Part shown: positions 51,169-59,266 of the stretch, piece after piece
Numbering within the stretch: the first letter of the stretch is position 1
How the letters are laid out: each line of letters starts with the position of its first letter
From: CAZGAQ01 sp964523405
Lineage (GTDB): Bacteria > Planctomycetota > Phycisphaerae > UBA1845 > Fen-1342
Reading direction: 5' to 3'
NCBI GenBank assembly: GCA_964523405.1
Contig: CAZGAQ010000009.1
Location: 88,143 to 152,142 of the forward strand
DNA length: 64,000 bases
Translations under genes and position numbers: made by a program
Notes under the pieces: generated by a model
What the model was told of the DNA's origin: nothing
The model's input: the letters and a program-made list of their open reading frames with translations, nothing else
The model's database searches: none

Positions 51169-52365
51169 CTAAACCCCGCCCTGGTACGTCGTCCCCCGCC
51201 AGTTCGTACCGACCCCGCCATGGCGCCGCAGGGCGTTGATTGTGATTGCCAGGCAAAGCCCCGCTCCCAACGGGTAGCTCAGGGCCCACCACGGTGGCGT
51301 GCGACTCAGGGCATAGAACCGCCACAGAATCGTCTGTTGCGCAACGAACGCCAGCCCGGCCGCCAGGGCGATTCCGCCGGCCTGAGCGCCACACAACGGC
51401 GACAGCAGCAGGCTCAGCGCCGGCAACAGGCTGAAGACCGACAGGAAGATCACGCTGACCAGGAGGCGTGGCAGCGTCCCAAAGCTGCAGTAGAAGATGC
51501 GGGTCCAGCCGTTCCAGATTTGCCGCAGGCCGGTGTACATGCGGACGGTGTACATGCCGTCGCCGCGGATGGCGCGCAGCCGTAGACGGCGCTGCTTGGC
51601 AATGCGTGCGAAGTGCATGTCCTCGTTGAGCTGCGCCTTCGCCTCCTCGTGGCCGCCCAGGACCTGGTACGCGTGCCGCGACATCAGCATGAACGCGCCG
51701 TTGGCGTAGGCCTGCGGCTTGTCGGGGTTGTTGACCTTCTGCGGTGGGAACCAGAAGACCATGATTGCGCCCGCCGGCGGCTGGACGACGCGCTCCCAGA
51801 ACGTGTGGGCCTCCAGCTCGGGCAACACCGACAGAAAATCGATGTTCTCACGCTGTGCGAAGCGCACCGCGGCGGCCATGAGCACGTTGGAGACGTACCG
51901 GCAGTCGGCATCGGAGAAGCAGAGATACTCGCCCGTGGCTTGCTGCATCGCCAGATGCATGGCGTGGTTCTTGCCCCCCCAGCCGGCTGGCAGCGCGGGC
52001 ACATGCACCGGCTTGATGCGCCTGTCGCGCGCGGCGAATTCGTCGAGAATGGCGCCGGTGCGGTCCGTGCTGCGGTCGTTGGCGATGATGATCTCGAGGT
52101 TGGGGTAGTCCTGGGCGAGCAACCCCTCCAGACACCGCCCAATGTTCGCTTCTTCGTCCTTGGCGGCCACCAGCACGGACAGGCGTGGCAGAGGGTTTGC
52201 GCCGGCGGCGCCGGCGGCGTCGGCGGGTCGGAGTACGGGCTCCTTCTGGCCGCGGTACAGATCGATGTGTCGGCGGGTCCAAACCAGGGCGATCGCGCAC
52301 AGGAGCCAGAACCACACAGCCAGGCCGGAGGGTTGCAGGGCAAACTCGAACAGCGCGAGGATCAC
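51169..52365 (-). CDS. Glycosyltransferase family 2 (HpnB/CrtQ-like)
   Basis: Membrane glycosyltransferase of 398 residues with an N-terminal helix (about 12-30), a GT-A domain with SVLVAAKDEEANIGRCLEGL, IIIANDRSTDRT, YLCFSDADCRY and QLNEDMHFARIAKQR, and a C-terminal pair of helices. It ends with a TNWRGTTYQ block, as in hopanoid-associated HpnB and carotenoid CrtQ enzymes. The likely role is glycosylation of a lipid such as a hopanoid or carotenoid, but no squalene or carotenoid genes are near. The start is GTG at 52365 with GGAG five bases upstream. Confidence 0.87.
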   Translation of the reverse strand: MILALFEFALQPSGLAVWFWLLCAIALVWTRRHIDLYRGQKEPVLRPADAAGAAGANPLPRLSVLVAAKDEEANIGRCLEGLLAQDYPNLEIIIANDRSTDRTGAILDEFAARDRRIKPVHVPALPAGWGGKNHAMHLAMQQATGEYLCFSDADCRYVSNVLMAAAVRFAQRENIDFLSVLPELEAHTFWERVVQPPAGAIMVFWFPPQKVNNPDKPQAYANGAFMLMSRHAYQVLGGHEEAKAQLNEDMHFARIAKQRRLRLRAIRGDGMYTVRMYTGLRQIWNGWTRIFYCSFGTLPRLLVSVIFLSVFSLLPALSLLLSPLCGAQAGGIALAAGLAFVAQQTILWRFYALSRTPPWWALSYPLGAGLCLAITINALRRHGGVGTNWRGTTYQGGV

Positions 52366-52442
52366 GGCATCTCCAAAAAGCAGGTTGAGCAGCGTAGCGA
52401 AACGGCGACAATGATGCCATTGTCCTCGGCGAGGTTTTCGCG

Positions 52443-53954
52443 ATGAGCGGTTGGCGTGTCATTTTCATGTGTCTGGCGGTCGGGGTGGGGTTGGCGTCTG
52501 GCGCCATCGTTGGGGCGCAGACTGCGCAGTCGACGAGCAGTCCGGCCAGCGGTCCGGCGATGATTCCGTATGCCGATACGGCGTTTGGTTTCGAGATGCG
52601 GGTGCCGGCGGGGTGGGACTACGACCGCGCCCGGTTCCAGCAGTTCAAGGACTCGGTGGGGCTGCTGCGCGGGAGGAGCCCCGGGGGGCAGCAGGCGCTC
52701 CAAGTGCAGATTTTCCGAATACAGCCGAACGTTGTGCCGGGCGCGGCGAACCGGCCGGAGCGCGTAGACCTACCGTCGTTTGAGGACTGGGTGATTGAGT
52801 TCAGCAAGGCGCTGGCGGAGAGTGGCGACGCCGTGCCGTTCAAGGCGGAGGAACTGGCGGCGGAGGGGGAGAATCGCCAGCAGAACGCGCTCGTGCAGAT
52901 TGACCCGTGGCCGCTGCCGCCGCGGTCGGGGGCGTTGTTGGCGTACCAGACGCGGATCGGGGCGAACACGGCGCGGACGCTGACGTTGTGCATGCCGTTT
53001 GACGCGAGCACCGTATGGGTGTTGGTGCTGACGGGCGTGGCGAACGACGCCGCGCAGGCGGCGCAATTGCGTGCGGATTGCGAGTGCATCGCGCGGACGC
53101 TGACGATCCAGTATGACCCGGCGGATGTGCAACAGCTCGGCGCCGCGTTCGAGCGGGGGCGCAAGATCATCGATCAGGTGCGCGCGGTGGGCAGTCAGGT
53201 GCGGCTCAACGAGGCGGAGGAGTACTACGACATTTCGCTGGGTGGCAAGGGGATCGGTTACCTGCGCCGGCGCATCGCGCGCGCGGAGCACGAATTCACG
53301 TCACCGGGCGCGCGATTCCGCGACACCCGGCCGGGGCTGCGGGTGTGGGAGCGTTCGTGGCGTTTTGCGGACGACGGCACCGTGCGCAAGACGCGGCTGG
53401 ACATGTTCAGCAGTTTCGACCGGCAGGACGAGTTGATCGAGCATCAGACGACGCAGATTCCGGCGCTGGATGTGCAGCCGCAGCAGCTCCTGGTCAAGAC
53501 GGATCAGGTGATACGCAAGAAGGACGTGCTTTTCTCGAGTTTCACGACGAACCTGGACCGGACGCTGCCGGAGCCGGGCAAGCCGCTGGGGACCGGGCCG
53601 GTGTATCTGGATCTGGCGTGGGTGCGGGTGTCGCCGGGGTTGTTGCTCAAGGCGCCGCCGGAGGCGCACGCCTTCGCGATCTATGACACGGAAACGCGGG
53701 CGCTGTCGTCGCAGACGATGACGCCGCTGGGCGAGCGGAAGCTGGAGGGGGTCGAAGGGCCGGTGTTCGCGTTCGAGGTGCGGGAGGGGCTGGTGAGCCG
53801 GCCGGCGCGGACGTACACGGATGCGCGCGGCACGCTGCTGCGGATGGAGGCGGGGGACCTCGTGGTGCGGCGCGTGACGAAGGCGGAGGTGGAGAAGGCC
53901 TACGGGGCGAAGCGCGATGCGGCGGCCAAGCGGTTCAATCTGCAGGATGATTGA
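52443..53954 (+). CDS. Secreted protein of unknown function
   Basis: Not recognised. The 503-residue product has a signal peptide (VIFMCLAVGVGLASGAIVGA). Its N-terminal region of about 200 residues resembles PsbP/DUF1795-like beta-folds (FGFEMRVPAGWDYDRARFQQ, then CMPFDASTVWVLVLTG). The C-terminal part (about 230-480) is beta-rich with GGKGIGYLRRRIARAE, SWRFADDGTVRKTRLDMF and VFAFEVREGLVSRPART, in the style of LolA-like or outer-surface accessory proteins. The start ATG at 52443 is divergent from the glycosyltransferase by 77 bp. It is a single gene. Confidence 0.72.
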   Translation: MSGWRVIFMCLAVGVGLASGAIVGAQTAQSTSSPASGPAMIPYADTAFGFEMRVPAGWDYDRARFQQFKDSVGLLRGRSPGGQQALQVQIFRIQPNVVPGAANRPERVDLPSFEDWVIEFSKALAESGDAVPFKAEELAAEGENRQQNALVQIDPWPLPPRSGALLAYQTRIGANTARTLTLCMPFDASTVWVLVLTGVANDAAQAAQLRADCECIARTLTIQYDPADVQQLGAAFERGRKIIDQVRAVGSQVRLNEAEEYYDISLGGKGIGYLRRRIARAEHEFTSPGARFRDTRPGLRVWERSWRFADDGTVRKTRLDMFSSFDRQDELIEHQTTQIPALDVQPQQLLVKTDQVIRKKDVLFSSFTTNLDRTLPEPGKPLGTGPVYLDLAWVRVSPGLLLKAPPEAHAFAIYDTETRALSSQTMTPLGERKLEGVEGPVFAFEVREGLVSRPARTYTDARGTLLRMEAGDLVVRRVTKAEVEKAYGAKRDAAAKRFNLQDD

Positions 53955-54010
53955 GGGGCAGCGGCCGGGGGCGCGTACCGCGGGTTTCGGGGGCCTTGAC
54001 CCTCCCGCTG

Positions 54011-54033
54011 CCCCCTCCCGGGGAGGGAGGGGG
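54011..54033. terminator. Hairpin between convergent genes
   Basis: CCCCCTCCC / GGGAGGGGG make a 9-bp stem with a five-base loop between the genes ending at 53954 and 54060. There is no T run, so it is a weak terminator or a pausing hairpin. Confidence 0.45.
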
Positions 54034-54059
54034 ATGCTGGGGGGAGAGCTTGCGAGAGG

Positions 54060-54281
54060 CTAGTGGGGACGCTGGCTGCGGTCGAGAGTGTGTTTGCGCC
54101 ACGCCAGGCCGAGCATGGCGAGCGAGAAGGCGATCATCACCAGGCCCCACCACAAGTTGACGTTGATGCCGAGCGAGTGCTGCTTGTAGATCTCGGGCGA
54201 AGATGCGACGCCGTAGACGGCGATGATCACCCCGAGAATCCCGAACATCACGCCCATCGGAACACGAATATCGAGGCCCAT
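54060..54281 (-). CDS. Small two-helix protein next to a sodium symporter
   Basis: Membrane protein of 73 residues with two helices (about 8-28 and 42-62) and conserved-looking loop residues SLGINVNLWWGLVM, then AWRKHTLDRSQRPH at the cytoplasmic end. It starts nine bases after the stop of the large symporter, so the two are co-transcribed. The pairing recalls small accessory subunits of SSS carriers (for example DUF485 or DUF4212 with acetate-type symporters), but the sequence fits neither with certainty. A helper role in folding or transport is inference. Confidence 0.7.
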   Translation of the reverse strand: MGLDIRVPMGVMFGILGVIIAVYGVASSPEIYKQHSLGINVNLWWGLVMIAFSLAMLGLAWRKHTLDRSQRPH

Positions 54282-54290
54282 GTTGAACTC

Positions 54291-56045
54291 CTACCAGAAG
54301 ATGATGTTCAGGGCGACGGCGGCCAGCAGAACGACGACACCCAGGGCGGCGGGTTGCTTGTACCAGGCCACGCCGTGCTCCTTGGTGCGCGGCGTAAGTG
54401 AATACACCAGGCCGCGCAGCTCGTCATCCGACTTCGTGCGGGGGGTGATGAGCGAGACGAAGATGGTGACGCAGAAGCACACGCCAAAGGCGAAGATGGC
54501 GGCCCAGAAGTTCTGCGCCATCTCGCTGGGGTAGCGATGCACGATATGGCCGAGCCAGCCGCCCTTGATCAGTGGCACGACGATGCCGGCCGGAGCGGTC
54601 GGCTGCGTGAGGCCGTGGTGGATCGCCGCCGCGAGCGTGCCCGAAAGGAGTCCGAAGAAGGCGCCGTGGCCGGTGGCGCGGCGCCAGAACATGCCGAGCA
54701 GGAAGGTGGCGAAGAGGGGGGCGTTCACGAAGGCGAACACGAGCTGGAGCATGTCCATGATGTTATTGAACTTCGTCGCGGCGTAGGCGGCGGCGACGCT
54801 CAGCAGGATGCCCCAGACGGTAGTGAAGCGGCCCATCCAGAGGTAATGCCGATCGGACTGGCCGGGCCGGATGTAGCTCTGGTAGATGTCGTAGGTCCAG
54901 ACGGTGTTGAAAGCCGTGACGTTGCCGGCCATGCCGGACATGAAGGAGGCCATGAGGGCGGTGAGGCCCAGGCCGAGCATGCCGGACGGGAAGTAGTGGC
55001 CGAGCATGAGGGGGATGGCGAGGTCGTAGTCGTAGGCGCCGTCCTTCTGGGGGAGGGTGAAGCCGCTGGTGCCCGAGTGATGCGTGAGGGCCATGGCGAT
55101 CATGCCGGGCAGAATCACGAGGGCGGGGAAGAGCATCTTGGGGACGGCGGCGATCAGCGGGGTGCGGCGTGCCGCGGACATGCTGTTGGCGGCCATGGCG
55201 CGCTGCACGACCAGGAAGTCCGTGCACCAGTAGCCGAAGGAGAGGACGAAGCCGAGGCCGGCGACCATGCCGAACCACTCGACCCCCATCGGGTTGTCGG
55301 TGGCCGCGCCCATGTGAGCCCACGAGTCGGTCCACGCGCCGGCCGCATAGCCCTTCGAGGCGGCGAAATCCGTGAGTCGCTGGCGGACGCCGTCCCAGCC
55401 GCCGGCGTCCTTGAGGCCCAGGAAGACGAGGGGGATAAAGCCGAGCACGATGAGGAAGAACTGCAGGACTTCGTTGTAGATGGCGGAGGTGAGGCCGCCC
55501 AGGAAGATATACACGAGCACGATGGCCGCGGAGACCAGCAGGCTGGCGTCGAAGTTCCAGCCGAGTAGCAGGTTCAGCAGCTTGGCGAGGGCGTACATGG
55601 AGATGCCGGAAGAAAAGACCGTCATCACCGCGAAGGAGATGGCGTTGAAGCCGCGCGTCTTCTCGTCGAAGCGCAGCTTGAGGTATTCCGGCACGGAACG
55701 GGCCTTCGAACCGTAGTAGAACGGCATCATGAAGATGCCTACGAAGACCATCGCCGGAATCGCCCCGACCCAGTAGAAGTGGCTGGTCATGATGCCGTAC
55801 TTGGCGCCGGACGCCCCCATACCGATTACTTCTTGCGCGCCGAGGTTGGCCGAAATGAAGGCCAGGCCAGTGATCCAGGCGGGAATCGCGCGGCCGGAGA
55901 GGAAGAAATCGGTGCTCGTCTTCTGGTAGCGTTTCAGCGCCCAGCCGATGCCGAGCACGAAGAGGAAGTAGACGATGAGGATCGCGTAGTCCACGGTGCC
56001 GAGGTTGATGCTCTTCTCGGCCGCGCCCAGAAGCAATGCGTGCAT
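54291..56045 (-). CDS. Sodium:solute symporter (SSS family)
   Basis: Sodium-coupled uptake carrier of 584 residues with about 14 helices. It opens with TVDYAILIVYFLFVLGIGWAL, then DFFLSGRAIPAWITGLAFIS and ANLGAQEVIGMGASGAKYG, a signature of sugar-type (SGLT/vSGLT-like) carriers, then GGLTSAIYNEVLQFFLIVLG. The likely substrate is a hexose or other sugar. It differs from the SSS carrier at 6077-7984. The small two-helix protein follows it on the same strand. The gene is divergent from a small lipoprotein gene. Confidence 0.93.
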   Translation of the reverse strand: MHALLLGAAEKSINLGTVDYAILIVYFLFVLGIGWALKRYQKTSTDFFLSGRAIPAWITGLAFISANLGAQEVIGMGASGAKYGIMTSHFYWVGAIPAMVFVGIFMMPFYYGSKARSVPEYLKLRFDEKTRGFNAISFAVMTVFSSGISMYALAKLLNLLLGWNFDASLLVSAAIVLVYIFLGGLTSAIYNEVLQFFLIVLGFIPLVFLGLKDAGGWDGVRQRLTDFAASKGYAAGAWTDSWAHMGAATDNPMGVEWFGMVAGLGFVLSFGYWCTDFLVVQRAMAANSMSAARRTPLIAAVPKMLFPALVILPGMIAMALTHHSGTSGFTLPQKDGAYDYDLAIPLMLGHYFPSGMLGLGLTALMASFMSGMAGNVTAFNTVWTYDIYQSYIRPGQSDRHYLWMGRFTTVWGILLSVAAAYAATKFNNIMDMLQLVFAFVNAPLFATFLLGMFWRRATGHGAFFGLLSGTLAAAIHHGLTQPTAPAGIVVPLIKGGWLGHIVHRYPSEMAQNFWAAIFAFGVCFCVTIFVSLITPRTKSDDELRGLVYSLTPRTKEHGVAWYKQPAALGVVVLLAAVALNIIFW

Positions 56046-56243
56046 AGGTGCGCCTCAGGTAAAGGTGAAGCCGTTCGTTTAACAAATCCGCCGTCGGCGG
56101 TCAAACCGCCGCCGGGATTTTGCCGGTCTTTACACAGCGGCGCCCGGTCTCGTTGTGCCTGCGGCGGCCCTGGTCCCGCTGACCGCCGGTGGCGGTATAA
56201 TCGGCCGCGTTCAAGCGACCTGTGCCAGCGGAGAGACGAACCC

Positions 56244-56612
56244 ATGAGCTGTGAATTGCTGACGCGCGCCTGGCGCCTGAGCCTGACGGTCGGTCTGCTG
56301 GGATTTCTCGTGCCGCTGACCGGCTGCCAGCAGGCGGTGGTCGGGCGGTGGAAGCTCGTCGAGGCCGTCCCCAACCGCCAGACGTTCGCGCTGGACAACG
56401 TGGAGTTTCGCGGCGATGGCAGCTTCTCCGCCACGACGACGATCGAGGGCAAGACGACCGACGAGACGGGGACGTACGAGTTTGACGGCGGGAAGCTCAA
56501 GCTGCGGCCGAGCGCAGGCGGGCAGCGTGCTTACCCGACCATGCTGAAGTTTGACCGACTGGAGATCACGAGCGGCAAACGGCACGCCGTGCTGCAGCGT
56601 GTCGGGCGCTGA
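56244..56612 (+). CDS. Small lipoprotein of unknown function
   Basis: Lipoprotein of 122 residues with a signal peptide ending VPLTGC. The mature domain is beta-rich (VVGRWKLVEAVPNRQTFALD, VEFRGDGSFSATTTIEGKTT) and ends with TSGKRHAVLQRVGR. The pattern is like the lipocalin-ish/DUF4488 domains, in which glycines and tryptophans shape a small beta-barrel; no family is certain. ATG at 56244 has GGAGAG upstream. The next gene, acylphosphatase, starts 21 bp later. Confidence 0.78.
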   Translation: MSCELLTRAWRLSLTVGLLGFLVPLTGCQQAVVGRWKLVEAVPNRQTFALDNVEFRGDGSFSATTTIEGKTTDETGTYEFDGGKLKLRPSAGGQRAYPTMLKFDRLEITSGKRHAVLQRVGR

Positions 56613-56633
56613 CTCGACCGCGGAGGGCTGATC

Positions 56634-56924
56634 ATGGCGACACAACCGGGCGGACCGGTGCGGCTGAACGTGCTGTTCTCGGGGCACGTGCAGGGGGTGT
56701 GCTTCCGCGCGACGGCGCAGGACATCGCCCGGCGGCACGCGGTGGTGGGATGGGTGCGGAACCTGGACGATGGCAAGGTCGAGATGGAGGCCGAGGGGAC
56801 GGCGCGGCACGTGGACGCGCTGCTGACCGATCTGGCGGCGCACTTCGCGGGCTACATCCGGGATACGCAGAAGCGGTCGATTGAGCCGCGCGGGGACGAA
56901 CGAACGTTCACCGTCGCACACTGA
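56634..56924 (+). CDS. acyP: Acylphosphatase
   Basis: Small cytoplasmic enzyme of 96 residues that hydrolyses acyl phosphates such as carbamoyl phosphate or 1,3-bisphosphoglycerate. Both signature blocks are there: LFSGHVQGVCFRATAQDIAR with the catalytic arginine, and VVGWVRNLDDGKVEMEAEG with the catalytic asparagine. A cysteine replaces the more usual glycine or tyrosine in VQGVCFR. ATG at 56634 follows GGAGGG. It may be co-transcribed with the lipoprotein 21 bp upstream; family B repeats follow. Confidence 0.95.
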   Translation: MATQPGGPVRLNVLFSGHVQGVCFRATAQDIARRHAVVGWVRNLDDGKVEMEAEGTARHVDALLTDLAAHFAGYIRDTQKRSIEPRGDERTFTVAH

Positions 56925-56957
56925 CACGCCGTCGCCGCTGGTCGGGGCGCGGCCTAC

Positions 56958-56982
56958 GTCAGGCACGGAGGCCTGGCGCTAC
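56958..56982 (+). repeat. Family B repeat, short form (copy 4)
   Basis: GTCAGGCACGGAGGCCTGGC followed by GCTAC, almost the same as 25469-25493. It lies between the acylphosphatase and the convergent debranching enzyme. Confidence 0.65.
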
Positions 56983-57008
56983 GGCTGCAAGGCAGAGCGT
57001 CGCAGTAC

Positions 57009-57056
57009 GTCGGGCACCCCTCACTTCGTTCGCGGCGGGCTCCAGCCTGGCGCTAC
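57009..57056 (+). repeat. Family B repeat, long form (copy 5), reaching the end of a gene
   Basis: GTCGGGCACCCCTCACTTCG then GCGGCGGGCTCC and AGCCTGGCGCTAC. Its last CTA (57053-57055) is the stop codon of the glycogen debranching enzyme on the minus strand, so the element supplies that stop. Confidence 0.55.
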
Positions 57057-59101
57057 GGCTCGCATTCCTCGGGCAGCGTCTTGCGGCGCCGGCCGGCCTT
57101 GTGGTGGGGCAACTGCGTCAGATGCCACGCGCGGAGGGTCTCGGCGACCGACCAGGCCTGGGCGGTGCAGCCGTCGGGATGGAAGGGCTCGTCGCCGTCG
57201 AAGATCTCGCTGAGCGTGCCGACGCCGGCAGTCCAGAGCTGTCCGGCCATCGGTTCCAGCATCTGCCGAGCGTGGGCGGCGTTGTGGTGCAGACGGTAGT
57301 GCGCCAGGACCAGCGGTCCGAGCAGCCAACCCCACGCGGTGCCCATGTGATAGGCCTCGTCGCGTGCCACGGGTCCGCCGCGGTAGTGCTTGCGATAGCC
57401 AGCCTGATCCGGCGCCAGGCTGCGCAGCCCGTACCACGTCAGCAGCCGGTGCTCGCAGGTGTGCACGACCGCCTCCTGCTGCGGGCGCGACAGGGGCGAG
57501 TGCGTGAGCGCGACGGCAAAGATCTGGTTGGGGCGGATGCTGGCGTCAGTGCCCGACGGCGTGTCGATGACGTCGAAGAGGCATTTGGCGTGTGGGTTCC
57601 AGAAGCGCTCGAAGGACTTGCGTGTGCGGGCGGCGAGGCGGACGAACTCATCGCCAGGCTGTTCGACGAGGTCCGCGAGGCGCGCGAGGTTGCACAACCC
57701 GTCATACCACAGGGCGCTCAGCTCGACGGGCTTTCCGGTGCGCGGCGTGATCACGCGATCGCCGATTTTCGCGTCCATCCAGGTCAGGTTGATGCCGCTG
57801 TGGCCGGTGTGCACGAGCCCGTCGTCGCCGACGTGGATGCCGTGCAGCGTGCCCTTGCGGTGCCAGGCGACGATGTCGCACAGCACGGGGAACAACTCGG
57901 CCAGCGTGGTGACGTCGCCGGTGGCGCGGACGTACTGGTCGACGGCCCAGAGGTACCACAGTGTGGCGTCGGCGGTGTGGTACTCGGGCTGGTCCCCGCA
58001 ATCGGGGAAGCGGTTGGGGATCAGACCCTGGCGGACGTAGTGCGACCAGGTGCGGAGGATCTGGCGGGCGACGTCGGCCCGGCCGGTGCACAGGGTCAGG
58101 CCGGGCAGGGCGATCATGGTGTCGCGGCCCCAGTCGGTGAACCAGGGGTAGCCAGCGACGATGGTGTGGCCGTCGGGGGCGTCGGGGGCGGGGCGGGCGA
58201 CGATGAACTGGGCGGCGGCGAGGACGAGCTGGGTCACGGGGACGGGGGCGGCTTCGGGGCGTTGGCCGGAGACGGTGGTCCAGGCCTGCAGGCGTCCGAT
58301 GGCGCGGTCGTGGCAGCGCTTCAGGGCTCCGTCGACGGAGGTCTGCCGGTCGGCGGCGGTGGCGATCCGGAAGGTCACGTGGTCGCCGGGCTCCAGCGGT
58401 ACGCTGCATTGCCCGACGACCAGGTGGCTTTCGAGGTGGTCGAAGCCACGGGCGGCCTCGACGGGCAGGTGGAAGTCGTGGCACCAGGTGTAGTCCATCT
58501 GCCACTCGGCCCGCGCGGCAGTCGGGCCCGCGCAGCGGACGTAGACGGGCCCGCTGTCGCTGGGCGGACGAACTTCGGCCTCGGGGCCATCCGCGCTGAC
58601 GCCGAAGACGCGGTCGCCGCCGTGCGCGATGTGGTGGTAATCCCGGTCGTTGACGATGAGCCGGCAGCCGAGCGTGATGCCCTGCCCTTGATCGTCCAGT
58701 TCGTAGCGCACGAAAGTGGTGTTGTGGCCGGCTTCCATCCAGATCCGCTTGATCAGGCGGACGCCGCCGACGTCATAGGTCCAGGTCGGTACGCCCAGGC
58801 GCACTTCGAACTGCCGCAGGTAGTGGTAGCCGGCGGACTGTTCGACGCCGCTGCGCCAGATGTTCGTGTAGAGCGGGTATTTGCGCCCGGCGATGAAGGC
58901 CGTGTCGTCGAGCTTGGTGACGAGGAGCGTGCGGCCGACGGGGGGGTGCAGGGCGGCCAGGAGCAGGCCGTGGTAGCGGCGTGTGAGCGCGCCGGCGACG
59001 GTCCCGGAGGCAAAGCCGCCGATGCCGTTGGTGACGAGCCATTCGCGGGAGAGCGCGGCGTGGAGGTTCGTACAGATGCGTTCGGGCAAATGGATGCGCA
59101 T
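57053..59101 (-). CDS. Glycogen debranching enzyme (amylo-alpha-1,6-glucosidase, GH133)
   Basis: Alpha-1,6-glucosidase of 682 residues that clears branch points during glycogen breakdown. It starts with the archaeal/bacterial-type N-terminal domain (EWLVTNGIGGFASGTVAGAL, RRYHGLLLAAL), about residues 1-260, and then an (alpha/alpha)6 catalytic domain with GYPWFTDWGRDTMIALPGL, which holds the catalytic aspartate region, and a YLWAVDQYVRATGD block. The start ATG at 59101 fits the family. Its stop codon is inside a family B repeat. The neighbouring operon concerns glycerol 3-phosphate, also linked to glycogen-derived carbon. Confidence 0.93.
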   Translation of the reverse strand: MRIHLPERICTNLHAALSREWLVTNGIGGFASGTVAGALTRRYHGLLLAALHPPVGRTLLVTKLDDTAFIAGRKYPLYTNIWRSGVEQSAGYHYLRQFEVRLGVPTWTYDVGGVRLIKRIWMEAGHNTTFVRYELDDQGQGITLGCRLIVNDRDYHHIAHGGDRVFGVSADGPEAEVRPPSDSGPVYVRCAGPTAARAEWQMDYTWCHDFHLPVEAARGFDHLESHLVVGQCSVPLEPGDHVTFRIATAADRQTSVDGALKRCHDRAIGRLQAWTTVSGQRPEAAPVPVTQLVLAAAQFIVARPAPDAPDGHTIVAGYPWFTDWGRDTMIALPGLTLCTGRADVARQILRTWSHYVRQGLIPNRFPDCGDQPEYHTADATLWYLWAVDQYVRATGDVTTLAELFPVLCDIVAWHRKGTLHGIHVGDDGLVHTGHSGINLTWMDAKIGDRVITPRTGKPVELSALWYDGLCNLARLADLVEQPGDEFVRLAARTRKSFERFWNPHAKCLFDVIDTPSGTDASIRPNQIFAVALTHSPLSRPQQEAVVHTCEHRLLTWYGLRSLAPDQAGYRKHYRGGPVARDEAYHMGTAWGWLLGPLVLAHYRLHHNAAHARQMLEPMAGQLWTAGVGTLSEIFDGDEPFHPDGCTAQAWSVAETLRAWHLTQLPHHKAGRRRKTLPEECEP

Positions 59102-59266
59102 GGCCGGATATTAGAGCGTGGGGCGGGCGCAGAGCCAACCGGAATAAGGGGGAATGAGATCAGGGGGTGTGCGCGGAAGAAGTGACGGGACGATCGCGCA
59201 GGGCGTTGGCCACAGGGGCGTGACCCGCGGCAGCGCGCACGGTCGGGCGGGGCGCGCGAAAGCGCC

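Noticed and set aside
53955..54059. C/G hairpin as a strong intrinsic terminator
   Set aside because: The stem is good, but no T run follows on either side, so it is listed only as a weak candidate.
57101..59185. 694-codon open frame on the + strand
   Set aside because: Antisense to the GH133 debranching enzyme; valine/alanine/glycine/aspartate-rich without domains.
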